In this document: positions 1-55,890 of the stretch, piece by piece
Position numbering within the stretch: position 1 is the stretch's first letter
How the letters are laid out: every line of letters starts with the position of its first letter
Position numbers and translations under genes: made by a program
The notes under the pieces: generated by a model
Database searches by the model: none
What the model was told of the DNA's origin: nothing
What the model saw: only the letters and a program-made list of their open reading frames with translations
Source of the DNA: Amorphochlora amoebiformis
Taxonomy: Eukaryota; Cercozoa; Chlorarachniophyceae
Assembly (NCBI GenBank): GCA_054601695.1
Contig: BAAHQB010000065.1
Coordinates: 248,001 to 312,000 of the forward strand
Direction of reading: 5' to 3'
Length of the DNA: 64,000 nt

Positions 1-8
1 ATATATAC

Positions 9-43
<35 letters not shown>

Positions 44-179
44 CGTACATACATACATACATACATATATTACATATATGTATACATACATAGGACATCT
101 ATGTAACAACATACATATATATATATATATACATATATATATAAGAGACATATAAATATGTATAAACATACACACACAT

Positions 180-227
<48 letters not shown>

Positions 228-245
228 CTATATATATATATATAC

Positions 246-281
<36 letters not shown>

Positions 282-925
282 AATTATATATATGTATATG
301 TATTTATGTATATGTATATATATGTATTTATATACATCACATATAAAGATACATACATACATACTAAAATATATTGAATGGTATTCCTCTTCCACTTCCT
401 CTATAGAAATAAATATACGCATTAAGTACACCTTTTTAGATACATGCATATATTATATACACACATATATATATTGTGTATATATGTATACTTATAAACA
501 CATACTCATATATGTATTGTATTGACTAAATTCACCAAATGTAAACCGAATACGTACTATATGTATATGTATTATGCACATTTTGTGTTTTCATGTATAT
601 GGAAGCCCATGTAATATATTTTTAGGGTTCCTTCCTTCTCTATACCTCTTTCTCCCACTGTTCTAGCCATCTAACCCTCACACCCCTCCCCCTCTCGGTC
701 TCTTGCATTACGTTAGACTGGCGTTGTTTCTTTTGTTGACAAAGGGATTAAGGCTGATGTATTATACATATATGTATATGTATATTTGTATGTATATTGC
801 GTTATACAATATGAACACACATGTACAAACATTTATATATATACGGATATATCATACATATGTGTATATGTATATTTGTATGAATATTACGTTTACCTAC
901 ATATGAAAACATGTATAAACATTTT

Positions 926-1003
<78 letters not shown>

Positions 1004-1043
1004 TATATATCATATATACACATATGCATATGTATATATATAC

Positions 1044-1113
<70 letters not shown>

Positions 1114-1315
1114 ATATATGTATACACGCATTATTATCATCATTATTATTATCTTTTTTATTCATGAAAACATTCGTCTCTCTCTCTATATATATAAATA
1201 TCTTTTTATATATTTATACATCGTACCCTACACGCACGCATGCACCCATATATGTTATATGTATATGTAGTGTAGAACACATATGTATTTACATACATAT
1301 ATGTAACCCACTCAC
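1..1315. other. TA-repeat-rich region, possible unresolved exons
   Basis: Mostly (TA)n with short non-repetitive islands at about 360-420, 520-770 and 1120-1310. On minus, 557-537 (after CATATAG, before GTGAAT) and a Glu-rich piece near 410-370 could be further exons of the membrane-protein gene. Neither could be joined with confidence. Confidence 0.4.
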
Positions 1316-6191
<4,876 letters not shown>

Positions 6192-6931
6192 ACGTTACGA
6201 CCCAACGTGTCCCAATGTTAACTATACATGGTTTGGGTCTTATTGCACCTCAATTATTCCGAAGGAAAAGTCGATAGCATTCACACCATTAGGAGGCACC
6301 CCCCATGATCCCGATATTTCTGCACGCGAACCCACAAAACACAATCAAGGATAATAATATCCTTCTGGAAATTGTATTACCTTCGCAAAATCCCACCATG
6401 GGAGAAATTTCGAATGGAATCCCGCGATCTATCTGTAGAGGGAGATGATATATACGTCCTGATCTGATAGTCAACGCCCTAGTAGTCAACGCCCTAGTGT
6501 CCAATCAGCTCCTCACTTCGCGGGAGGACATGCTTGTATCGCCTCTCTGGAGTGTACTTTGATAACGTGACTAATGCTGATGTCACGAAAGAGATAATGA
6601 GAAACGTTATCTAGATATCTTTCTTTTTATTTATATATTTGATTTATTATATGTTAGATATATTGCATATCTAGATATTATTCATAATATAATGCTGAGA
6701 TATATAACATATTGACTTTGATATATGCGTTAACGCGGATCGTTACCAGATGTAGTGATAACTGCCGGAGCGTGACTAGCACACACCAAGTCGTCTGGTC
6801 AAAGGAGTCCTTGTCGTCTGTGGGCCTGGATCTATTCCTGGATCACTTTTTCATACCCCCCCCTGCTCCAAGCTGCCTCACTTGAGACAGTTTCATTACA
6901 CCACTCTACAGTTCAACGTACCTGAGCGGTC
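6192..6931. other. Divergent intergenic region
   Basis: Lies between the start of the minus-strand membrane-protein gene and the plus-strand kinase start. It is free of TA arrays until about 6620 and contains a 15-bp tandem duplication, TAGTCAACGCCCTAG, at 6468-6482 and 6483-6497. Both promoters should lie here; no TATA-type element could be assigned. Confidence 0.5.
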
Positions 6932-7416
6932 ATGGGGAACCTGGGCACCCACCTACGCAATCACTACACCAAGGAAGGGATTTTGGGACATGGGGCATTT
7001 GCGAACGTCTTCAAGGTCCGGCATAAGAAAACTAAGATCTACTACGCTGCCAAGTCTATTGCGAAAGCCAAGTTGAGCGGGGACCTACGTGAGTCATGAT
7101 GCAATAGACACATTCCTTTTATAAGTTTGTTTCTTTTCGGAGTCGCGGAGGGCTGAAATTAACTCTTCTATGGTATTTATTGCCTTGTGTGTGTAGGGGA
7201 GCTTGTGAATACCGAGATTAAGATTCTGAAGGAGATTAAACATCCTCACTGCTGTAACCTGGTGGATTCGATAACACATACATAATATATATATATATAT
7301 ATATATTGTTACATTGTATACATGTATTAAACACATGTGGTTCACTCACAACTGCTTACATCCTTCCAGATCGAATATTTTGAGAGCGAAAAGAAGGTGT
7401 ACCTCATCCAGGTTAC

Positions 7417-7456
<40 letters not shown>

Positions 7457-7618
7457 TATTATATATATATATATTATTATATTTTATATATATATATACA
7501 TATATTATATTAAATACATATATATACGTGTGTGTGTGTATAGAATATATATATATATATATATATATAATGTATTCTGTAAATATATTAATTATGCGCT
7601 ACATATAATATGATACAA

Positions 7619-7656
<38 letters not shown>

Positions 7657-8942
7657 TATAAATATTTATTTATACGCTACATATAATATATATATATATA
7701 TATATGTTTAAAAATATATAATTATAAATATATATATGTACATATGTATTCTATAAATATATTTCTTTATATGCTACATATATATATATATATATATATA
7801 CACCTATATCATATCATATCATATCATATCATGAAAACACAGGAGCTTATGAACGGCCCCACGCTGTACAAGCGATTCTCTCAAACCGAAGAGTGCGCCG
7901 AATGGCATGTGGCCGTTTGCATCCAGAAGATCGCTATGGCTCTTAAATACCTCCATAGGTGCCCAAACTTAATTTACGATTTCGCGATTACCTAACGCTA
8001 ATTGTTCGGCAATACGATAACGCCAGCCGGGGTATTCTTCATCGTGATCTCAAGCCTGAGAACATAATGTTTGCAAAGCCTCCCGAGGAGGACAAAAACT
8101 TCACTTCACTTAAGGTTTGGTTAAAATTAAATTATCAGTATACGTATCTTTTACGTGTAGATATAGGTATATTATATGTACATAATATAAATAAGTGCAT
8201 ATATATATGTATATATGTATAATTATGAATATATATTGGTAAGGATTATACGTATGATATGTAATATACAGATTCTTGACTTTGGTTTCGCCAAACACGT
8301 ACGACGTGATGGCTACACAGATTCTCCTCGAGGAACACCACGGTGTGTATACAGAGTACATGTATATCACATACAATAATAATAATACTAATAGTATAAT
8401 ATAATGTACTAGTGGTAATACTGTTAATAATAATAATAATAATAATAATTGTAATAATAGTAATAGTAATAATAATAATAGCAGTAATAATAATAGTAAT
8501 AATAATAATAATAATAATAATAGTAATAATAACTATAGTAATGTTATAATAATCTTAACATATAAAATAAATTTCAGGTATGTATTTATATATATATATA
8601 TATATATATATGTATTTATACATCTCCATACACATAAATAAATATTATATACACATAACAAATACATCTACATTACATACATAGGTATGTAGCCCCCGAG
8701 GTGGTCTTCAAGAACAAGAAAGGAAAGATTGAATACGGCACGAGCTGTGACATGTGGAGCTTGGGGGTAATGAACGCGAGTGCAGACGTGTAACTGGAAC
8801 TCTGAGTAGATACCCTTTTAATTTCACAGGTGATCATGTACGAACTCTTGTCGGGTGTTCCACCCTTCCCTGACAAGCCCACGCTTCCAGAATACTTTCG
8901 GCAGATGCGTAAGGCTCGAGTTGTTTTTCCATCTAGGTTGAT

Positions 8943-8975
<33 letters not shown>

Positions 8976-9610
8976 TATATATATTATACCTATATATATA
9001 TATATTATAATATGGTACGTAGGTTTTGGAGTAATATTTCCACAGAGGCAAAGGAATTGATAACTCTTCTGCTCGAGAAAGACCCTAAGAAGCGATACTC
9101 GGCTGCTGAGGTAAATGCAACACATGTACCTATTATATTCTACTTCGGGTTACAACCCTTAGCAACATCTTTACCGACCGTGTAAATGTGTACATGGGAG
9201 TTTGCGACACTTGATAGCATGCAAATTGGCCTTGACAATGGTTATAAACTCAGTGGCATGTCTACCGAGCGTGTAAATACATGGAATTTTACGCATGTGA
9301 CGGTAAGCAGATTGGCCGTGTGAATATATACATTAGGGTTAATATGCCGTAAGAGAATATACATGGTGTATACATATATATATATATATATTCATACATA
9401 AAACACATACATGTATATAATTTAGGTTCTCAAGCACCCATGGATAACAGAAAATTGCCAGTTCGAAGACCACGTGTCTATGATGGAATCCAACGCCAAC
9501 CTCGGATCCTATAATCTTGGTTAACTTAACGATACCTCCAACCCTAACCCTAACCCTAACCCTAACCCTAATCATAATTAAGACGTACAATATATATATA
9601 TATATATATA

Positions 9611-9648
<38 letters not shown>

Positions 9649-9994
9649 TATATATATATATATATGTATATGTATAATATATTTATACATGTAATTAACA
9701 AATGATAATGATACCTCCAACCCTAACCCTAACCCTAACCCTAACCCTAACCCTAATCATAATTAAGACGTACAATACATATATATATACATATAATATT
9801 ATATATATACATGTATATGTATAATATATTTATACATGTAATTAACAAATGATAATGTGTGAAAGCGTAATGTATAGATAATTTACCAGGCAAGGAACGG
9901 CCGATGCGCCTGAAAATTATTCTAGAGAAGGAGAAGATTAATAGGTTATTTTTTTAATATAAATATATTTGTATATGTTATATATAATATATAT

Positions 9995-10036
<42 letters not shown>

Positions 10037-10197
10037 TATATATATATACATGTACCTACACATAATTAAGTACATATGTTTATATATTAATATAGCAATT
10101 ATACCTAAGTATATTGGATGATTCAGGGTGCTATACTACCTTATCCTAATGGGAAGACTTCGGAGATACATGGATCAGCTCTTGAAGGTATCTAATA

Positions 10198-10233
<36 letters not shown>

Positions 10234-10520
10234 CTTAAACATATATATATTATATATATACATATGTACATACACGAAGAAAGATATGTGTATATCCACA
10301 TAGGCTACTACCGGATCTGGAGCTGATCATTCACTGGGAGATCTTGTCAAGGCGAGTGTAGGATGCAGGAGTCCTACGAAGAAGAATGTACGTCTATCAT
10401 GCTACCTCTCTCACCCTCTCTCCTCTCTCTATCTCTCTCTCTGTCTATCTCTCCCTACATCTCTCTCCCTTCCTTGCTCATTTTCCTTTCTCCATCTTCC
10501 TACCTCTTTCTCTCTTTATC

Positions 10521-10569
<49 letters not shown>

Positions 10570-10593
10570 CTGTACATATATGTATATATACAT

Positions 10594-10649
<56 letters not shown>

Positions 10650-10875
10650 ACATATATATATATTATATTATAATATATATATATATATATATAATAGGTT
10701 CTACAAAAATATATAATTTGATATATTGTATATGTAATACGTAGTATAATAGCGCAATATGCTAGTAGTAATTAGTACCAGGGTAAAATGTAATCGTACG
10801 GTATAGTATAGCAGCAAAGTATAATATGACATATTTTGGCATGGCATAATAGTAGAATAATACCATAGTACATGC

Positions 10876-10931
<56 letters not shown>

Positions 10932-10932
10932 T

Positions 10933-10969
<37 letters not shown>

Positions 10970-11140
10970 AATATATATACACATATATATATATATATTA
11001 CATATATAATATATATATATGTAGGAGGATTTCCGTCGGTTTAGCCAGGTCCTAAAGGAAAAGGCGTTCGGCGAGCACGGGGATAAGAAAGAGGCGAAGA
11101 AGAACGAGGTTGGTTTATGTGATATGTACGTATGTTTGTA

Positions 11141-11181
<41 letters not shown>

Positions 11182-11275
11182 TTAGGGTTTGCGTATACAT
11201 ATTTTGGTAATGGATTTCTTGAGATTAAATTAACCGTTCCCTCTTTGTATCTTATTGCTCTGATAGGCATTGTAA
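6932..11275 (+). CDS. CAMK-type serine/threonine protein kinase
   Basis: Exons 6932-7088, 7197-7261, 7370-7411, 7843-7958, 8027-8114, 8272-8342, 8685-8766, 8830-8936, 9023-9110, 9426-9519, 9890-9944, 10127-10187, 10304-10387, 11025-11108, 11267-11275; all GT..AG and in phase, about 400 aa. Kinase domain at about residues 17-279: glycine loop GHGAFANV, Lys41 (AAKSI), Glu59, HRDLKPEN with Asp134, DFG at 159-161, APE at 183-185 (GTPRYVAPE), then [16 protein letters not shown] and KDPKKRY..VLKHPWI. The [12 protein letters not shown] block and lobe layout place it in the CAMK group (MAPKAPK/CDPK-like); no EF-hands follow. It starts MGNLGT, a possible N-myristoylation site. The basic, Lys/Glu-rich C-terminal tail of about 120 residues is unassigned. 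The end is uncertain: a strong donor at 11272 could splice to 11307 and extend the frame to a stop at 11514. Two telomere-repeat copies lie in intron 10. Confidence 0.9.
8376..8530. repeat. Imperfect AAT trinucleotide array
   Basis: AATAAT/AGTAAT repeats in intron 6 of the kinase gene, one of the few arrays that is not TA. A purer (AAT)n run of about 45 bp occurs at 33066-33109. Confidence 0.9.
9524..9780 (+). repeat. Two telomeric-repeat copies inside a tandem duplication
   Basis: CCCTAA repeats occur at about 9539-9571 and 9720-9757. Each is preceded by GATACCTCCAA and followed by TCATAATTAAGACGTACAAT, so the whole unit was tandemly duplicated. It lies in intron 10 of the kinase gene. Confidence 0.95.
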
Positions 11276-13498
11276 GTGTTGGTTAATTGCGAGAAAAGTT
11301 CTACAGTTCCCAGACGTCGGCGTGGATTAAAAATAGAAAAAATATTAGGAATTTAATCTACGTGCGCCCGTCGAAGGTATGCATACGCGTTCATGTCCCT
11401 ATACATATAGACCCTCTAAAGGCAATCCGGTCCGATGATCTAAAACGCATTCGATCAAGTTACGATCGAAGATCTCAAGCTGCACGCCCTAGCTGGCCTC
11501 TATCTAGTCTATAGCCAGTTAATATCTAGAATATAACTAGCAGTGTGCATTTGCGTACATATGCATGTGCCAAGTCTAGCAAGTTACCGCTAAGTTGTTG
11601 TACTGAATAAATTGCGATTAATTGTCAGCCTCGGATTCTTAATTCATTCTAGTCACTATACTTCATAGTGTTTCGCCAAGAATTAAACCTATGGCCTTGA
11701 GCTATGAACTTCAAAGTTTAACATGTATCAGTATTGCCTAGCTATGACGAATGTCTATTTTCAACTCATGGCAATCACCATCATGGTGAATATTATAATG
11801 CGTCAATGCTCCAATGGCGCAGCAACAGCCAGCCACACTACTCCTACAGCTTTCTATGCATCAATACCCCTCAATCGTCCTGAATCAATCACAGCACCTT
11901 CAGGTATCTTCAACTTAGCGAGGGCTTAGCTAGGAGTCACCCACATTAAAAAAAAAATCGATGATAGGGTGAGAGATCTCAACGTCGTCCATGAGAACAG
12001 GCTTGCATGGTCTGGACTGGGAACAGAGAACAGAAAAAGCACACGTTTATTACCATTGCCACGTTTCAGCAGCTGCGGGCTGAAGAGGAGGCCAGGAGGG
12101 AGGAAATAGCGAGAGGAAGGAGCTGATTGGTCAGCGAGTGGTTGCCATTATGTGACACTGAGAGACAAGGGTGGGACAGATGCAAGTTACTAGACAATCT
12201 TAGGTAAATATATGGGTGAAAAACTCATTGTCACTCTGGGACAGTCTGGGTGATATTTCGGTGACTTGCTCATTGTCACTCTAGGTGACAGTTGACTAGG
12301 TATTTATGTGATTTTGGATACCCCTTACCGTAGTTAGGATAGATAATCGGAAATCAAAAATTTAGGCAGAAAAATGTAAAAAAAGAAGGGGAAAAAGAGG
12401 GAAAAATGCCCAAAAATAATGGGCAAATTCGTCGGAATCCAAGATAGTATCATGCGTGACACATATCGGTGACATATGCGTGATATGACACCATATCACG
12501 CCGCATGAATGACAGCTCCTGGGCCACAGCTTCTTTCATGTCATTCCTCTACACTCTTTACTGCGAAATGTGAACACCTCTGACTTCGTCTATATTTCCA
12601 GCACTCCTATTTACTATGATCCATTATGTTTTAGGGCGCCGGTAGGTGCTTACATCACTATACTCGATGTTTTTAAGCGTTCCCCCCTTTACGTACCAGT
12701 GGTCATAGGGAGACACTATGATTTGTGTGGGAATTTGAGCTACTGAAATATGCTTTTTAGGCTAATTAAAATAGATATCACTTTTCAGGTTTTAAATTTG
12801 TTCGGAAACGAGGAGGCTAGAGGACTGACAGCCTTATCCTGTCAGACAATATACGTGGGCTACAGCGATGGCGAAAGCAATGTAGGTTGATTGTAGACAT
12901 CTACTAGAGGCCACAAATCATACCAACAATTAAAATAGCGTTAGATGCAAAATAGAGTGAAATATATAGCAGACGTTAATTGTGGTGAATTTGGATATTT
13001 TCAACCACGAATGACGGTTATATGACCATTCTGTATGACTTACAGGGTCGGATACTGTCTGTCACATACCTGAATGACATATAATACTGTCTAGACTGTA
13101 TAATAGTTGACACTAGTAGTTGTAAAATCATCATAAACTCACAAAAGGTGTAACTAGCATAATAATAATCATATAGTATATCCGACATCACCGGTATAAG
13201 CATATACTAGCTAGCTAACAAATGCTTCCTGGATAGATGTATTTTATATAACCCTCCATACCATCGTACTGATGTAAACTAGATCATGATCGAGCAAGTT
13301 TTCCTCGTAAACCGTAGTCACTAAATCTAGTAATACTAGAATAGTAAATGTTAAATTTCACTCATTCAGATCATTCAGAACATTACTTGAAAAGTCTTAT
13401 GAGTCGATAGGATGAGCTATAGTAGCCTTATCAGTATAGATATAATATACTGATCAATTGTGATCATAGCGTATAAACTAGATAAAATCCACAGATCA
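11276..13498. other. Non-repetitive region between kinase and transposon gene
   Basis: Unlike most non-coding DNA here, it has almost no TA arrays. It may hold an alternative kinase 3' exon (to 11514), an open stretch at about 11726-11890 that I cannot place in a gene, and probably the 3' UTR and left end of the transposon (GTGAC/GTCAC words at 12150-12500). Nothing else was recognised. Confidence 0.4.
12261..12279 (+). repeat. Candidate left subterminal inverted motif
   Basis: GTGACTTGCTCATTGTCAC reads inverted, with a few mismatches and one length difference, at 22625-22644. Further GTGAC/GTCAC words cluster at 12220-12300 and 12455-12500. It could be a transposase-binding site near one end of the element; it was noticed by eye only. 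Confidence 0.3.
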
Positions 13499-22493
<8,995 letters not shown>

Positions 22494-22624
22494 ATAAATA
22501 ATGGGTCTGGATACCTTGAAGCCACCATCGGTACGGTTGTGTTTTCAGTTTTGAAGGGTATGCGGATGGCTCTTCCCCGATACCCCGCCGCGGGAAATTC
22601 GGCCTAATGAATTCTGGGTTCCGG

Positions 22625-22644
22625 GTGACAGAGGGGCGAGTCAC
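22625..22644 (-). repeat. Candidate right subterminal inverted motif
   Basis: The plus strand reads GTGACAGAGGGGCGAGTCAC; its reverse complement resembles the motif at 12261-12279. More GTGAC words follow up to about 22670. It lies just upstream of the polyprotein start, as expected for a transposon end. Confidence 0.3.
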
Positions 22645-22784
22645 ACTAGACTGACAGGTGACTGACAATCCTAACCATGAATCGGTCTGCCTGATTTTGT
22701 CATATATCACGTTAACAGTTGTTCAATGCTCCTGACATACCACTAGAGGTTCAGCAGATTCCAGGCTGTCGTCAGCGATCGGAC

Positions 22785-23759
22785 ATGGCGCTTATCGCAG
22801 GCCTCGCTCTGGCGGCGGCCATCGCCGGTATGTCCACGACCTGACCGGTCTGTGACATATAAGATATCTTATTTAACCTATAGACGCCAGTATCTATCCG
22901 GAGAACCACTGGACGCACTCCACGAAGCTCACCGTGGACACTTTTGACGGGACGGTGAAGTCAGTGGTCGATTCGGGGAAGACTTTCTTCGTCCGCTGGA
23001 TTGCCTCGTACGATATAACCTCTTTAATTGACGGATACTAGCTAATTTTTTTTTCTCAGGGAAGGATGAGGCTGATGACGTAAACAGGGTACATAGAAAC
23101 TAGACTGATCCCGTATTCGGGCCGCTGATACTTTTCCTTGTTCTCTCTATATATCAGCGCCTGCGTGGAACTACGTCACCGAGGCGTTTGCAAACAACTC
23201 GGATGTGGCTTTCGGAGATGTCAACCTCCGTGATGAGCCCATTCGTGGCACTCACAGCCCGGGAATGGGGGGCTGGCCGACCATTAAGTACTTTAACAAG
23301 GACACCGGCTACGAAGGTGCTCACTACAAGAAGAAGACTCCTAAGGCCATGTGCGACGAGCTTGGCGATAACGAATACATGCAGCAGTATGTGGAAGAAG
23401 CTGGACACACGGTAGTGTATCACCTCGTAGAGCCTACAATTTCCCCTTTGCCTATCGCTGGATACTATCCTCCTTCATTTTATCACCAACTGGGTGCAGA
23501 ATCCTAATTCTCATTCACACACAACGACCATAACCTGTAGTCCTTGTGTTCTGCGGAAACTGGTGGCGGCTGCAGCGAGAAGGAGATCAAGTACTCGACC
23601 ACATGGAAAACCAAGTCTCTAGGCGACATCAAGAAACAGATCTCACGTTTGGAAGGCATGAAGGCGAAGAAGATGAAAGAAAACTTGAAGAAATGGATAA
23701 GCCAGCGTCTTGCTATCCTCAAGCAGCTGGATCGCAAGGCGGTCAAGGAGGAGCTTTAA
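22785..23759 (+). CDS. PDI-like ER protein, candidate selenoprotein with three TGA-encoded Sec
   Basis: Exons 22785-22827, 22884-23007, 23060-23088, 23158-23411, 23541-23759; GT..AG throughout, 222 aa, stop TAA. Residues 1-14 (MALIAGLALAAAIA) look like a signal peptide and the protein ends KEEL, an ER-retention type tail. FFVRWIAS precedes and APAWNYV follows the usual active site; GGWPTIKYF is the cis-Pro region of a thioredoxin fold. A C-terminal helical block (C..ETGGGCSEKE, LEGMKAKKMKENL, RLAILKQL) matches the algal PDI-like family in which a selenoprotein (EhSEP2) was described. The 29-nt exon 3 is needed to keep frame and reads E-G-TGA-G-TGA-TGA-R-K-Q, with TGA at 23067, 23073 and 23076, so CxxC is replaced by U-G-U-U at residues 59-62. 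The alternative is a broken gene, but exons 4-5 are clean and a SECIS-like hairpin lies downstream. Confidence 0.82.
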
Positions 23760-23794
23760 ACCAGGCAATTGCAATCAGCGCCAAGCACTTCCCA

Positions 23795-23873
23795 TCCTCG
23801 GCGTAAAAATGAAGGCCTACTGATAAACTCTCTGCGAGGCTAGTAGACCGGATATGTTGACGAACGTCGGGGG
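23795..23873 (+). promoter_or_regulatory. Candidate SECIS element in the 3' UTR
   Basis: It begins about 35 nt after the TAA at 23757. Lower stem 23795-23804 pairs with 23864-23873 (10 bp, several G-U). 5' core ATGA is at 23809-23812. Upper helix 23814-23821 pairs with 23842-23849 (7 of 8). Apical AAA at 23825-23827 is 12 nt after ATGA, the usual spacing. The 3' core GGAT is at 23850-23853. A short extra helix (CTC 23828-23830 with GAG 23836-23838) at the top would make it form-2 like. Drawn by eye; the internal loop on the 3' side is longer than usual. Confidence 0.6.
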
Positions 23874-24406
23874 GCCTGGATCTTAGTGTTGTGTGCGTTG
23901 CCAGAAGATGATCCGAATTTCGTAAGTCTATGGCCATCACGGATTACAAGACTAACTGATGTCTATATCAAGATTATACGTATAAAAACAAATATAAGTA
24001 TACATATATACATATATATATATATATATTGTATACGATTATGTTCCTTGTGTATAATTTTTGCATATCTACATACGACTTGTAAACATATGTATATTTA
24101 TACGTACACTGTGTGATATGTGTATGCTATCTGACCATGGTCTACACTAGTACACATACAGAAATACTTGTAAATTATTAACTGGATTAATGTAAATCGG
24201 CTGGTGCGTGTACATTGTACATTTAGTGCGAATCATTGAGAAAAAATGTAGATTACGGTCCCCAGCGAGTAGCGCAGGTACTGCATCCAGACTCCAATAT
24301 GTACACAGCATAGCGCATCATGAACCTTCTGATACAATTCTTATCTTCGTCAGATGATAACTCGTAACGATACAACATGCTGAAGCCCCTTATAAATATT
24401 ATAAAT

Positions 24407-24448
<42 letters not shown>

Positions 24449-24704
24449 CATATATATTTGTGTACGTGTATATATGTACATTATATACATATGGTATTTT
24501 TAAAGAAGTACTCATGGTGCGATTCTACGGTATTGTATCATGAAAAACAGTATCGAATCATTGATGATTGAAATTTAACTTCGGAACTTGCGCTTGACTA
24601 ACGCATATTCTCACTGACAGTCATGCTAACCAGAGTAATAATTCTTTGATCGACATTAAAATGTTGCGCAATAATAATTTAGGTGTGAGCGCCATACTAT
24701 TGAA
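23874..24704. other. Convergent 3' region
   Basis: Sequence between the candidate SECIS and the stop of the PEBP gene. It holds short TA arrays at 24002-24030 and 24416-24460 and otherwise unique sequence; no gene was seen. Confidence 0.5.
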
Positions 24705-31614
<6,910 letters not shown>

Positions 31615-31675
31615 ATATTAATTTAACCCGAAAGATCTGTAGCCATATCCGATTCCAACCTAACCAAACCTCAAA

Positions 31676-32035
31676 TTCCAACCTAACCCTAACCCTAACC
31701 CCAAACCGAACCCAAACCCTTACCTCGTCTGCCCAAATCTTAATCCTGAAAATATTCCTAGCCCTAACCCTAACGCTGAGGTGACCACAACCCTGACTTA
31801 TTCCTAGCCTTAACCAGCCCCTACCATGTCCGTAAACAAGTAGTATCTTAACCCTAACCCTAGCCCTAAGCCGCAACCTAATTCTCCTGCTCTAGCCTTT
31901 ACACTCTCTATCACTCTAACCCTAACGGCCTAATCCAGACCTGATTCTAACCTTAACCCGAACGCCCTAACCCTGACGGTTACCCCTAACACCCTTGCCT
32001 TAATTCTAACCTTTGGTCATCCTTCTCAAGCAAAA
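31676..32035 (+). repeat. Degenerate interstitial telomeric repeats upstream of the PEBP gene
   Basis: CCCTAACCC-like units mixed with diverged copies, starting about 60 bp upstream of the ATG at 31614 and filling the intergenic space towards the 3' end of the 33-exon gene. From 32036 to 32547 lie TA arrays and a pyrimidine-rich stretch that could be read-through of the last exon. Confidence 0.9.
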
Positions 32036-32234
32036 CCCTCACCACTTTATGCGTCGAATTCAGATCATCCTATGTACCCGTAAATGTATGTGTATATATG
32101 CATATGTTATCTTTATATATGTAAATATATATATATATATATAATATATATATATATTTAGATATATATATACACACATATATATATATATATATATCAT
32201 TATATACATATATATGTATGATGTGTATACATAA

Positions 32235-32274
<40 letters not shown>

Positions 32275-32547
32275 CATATGCATATATATATATATAATAT
32301 ATATGTATATATATATTCTATATATTATATCTATGGATATATTATAATATGCATGTAATAGGAGTGCGGATGTAAAGAAAACGAGGGTACGCAGAATTTT
32401 GAAAAAAAAGAGAGGAGAAGGGACAAAAAGAGGTATAGGAATTGCGAGAGAGAAAAAAAAGATAGATACAGAGGAGGTCATAGCACAGGCACACAGAACA
32501 GATAGACTCAGGAAGTAGAGAGTTACTAGAACAAAAAGAGCCAATAC

Positions 32548-55888
<23,341 letters not shown>

Positions 55889-55890
55889 CT

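Noticed and set aside
23060-23088. TGA reassigned as a sense codon in this genome
   Set aside because: The PEBP gene ends in TGA, and none of the other models contains in-frame TGA.
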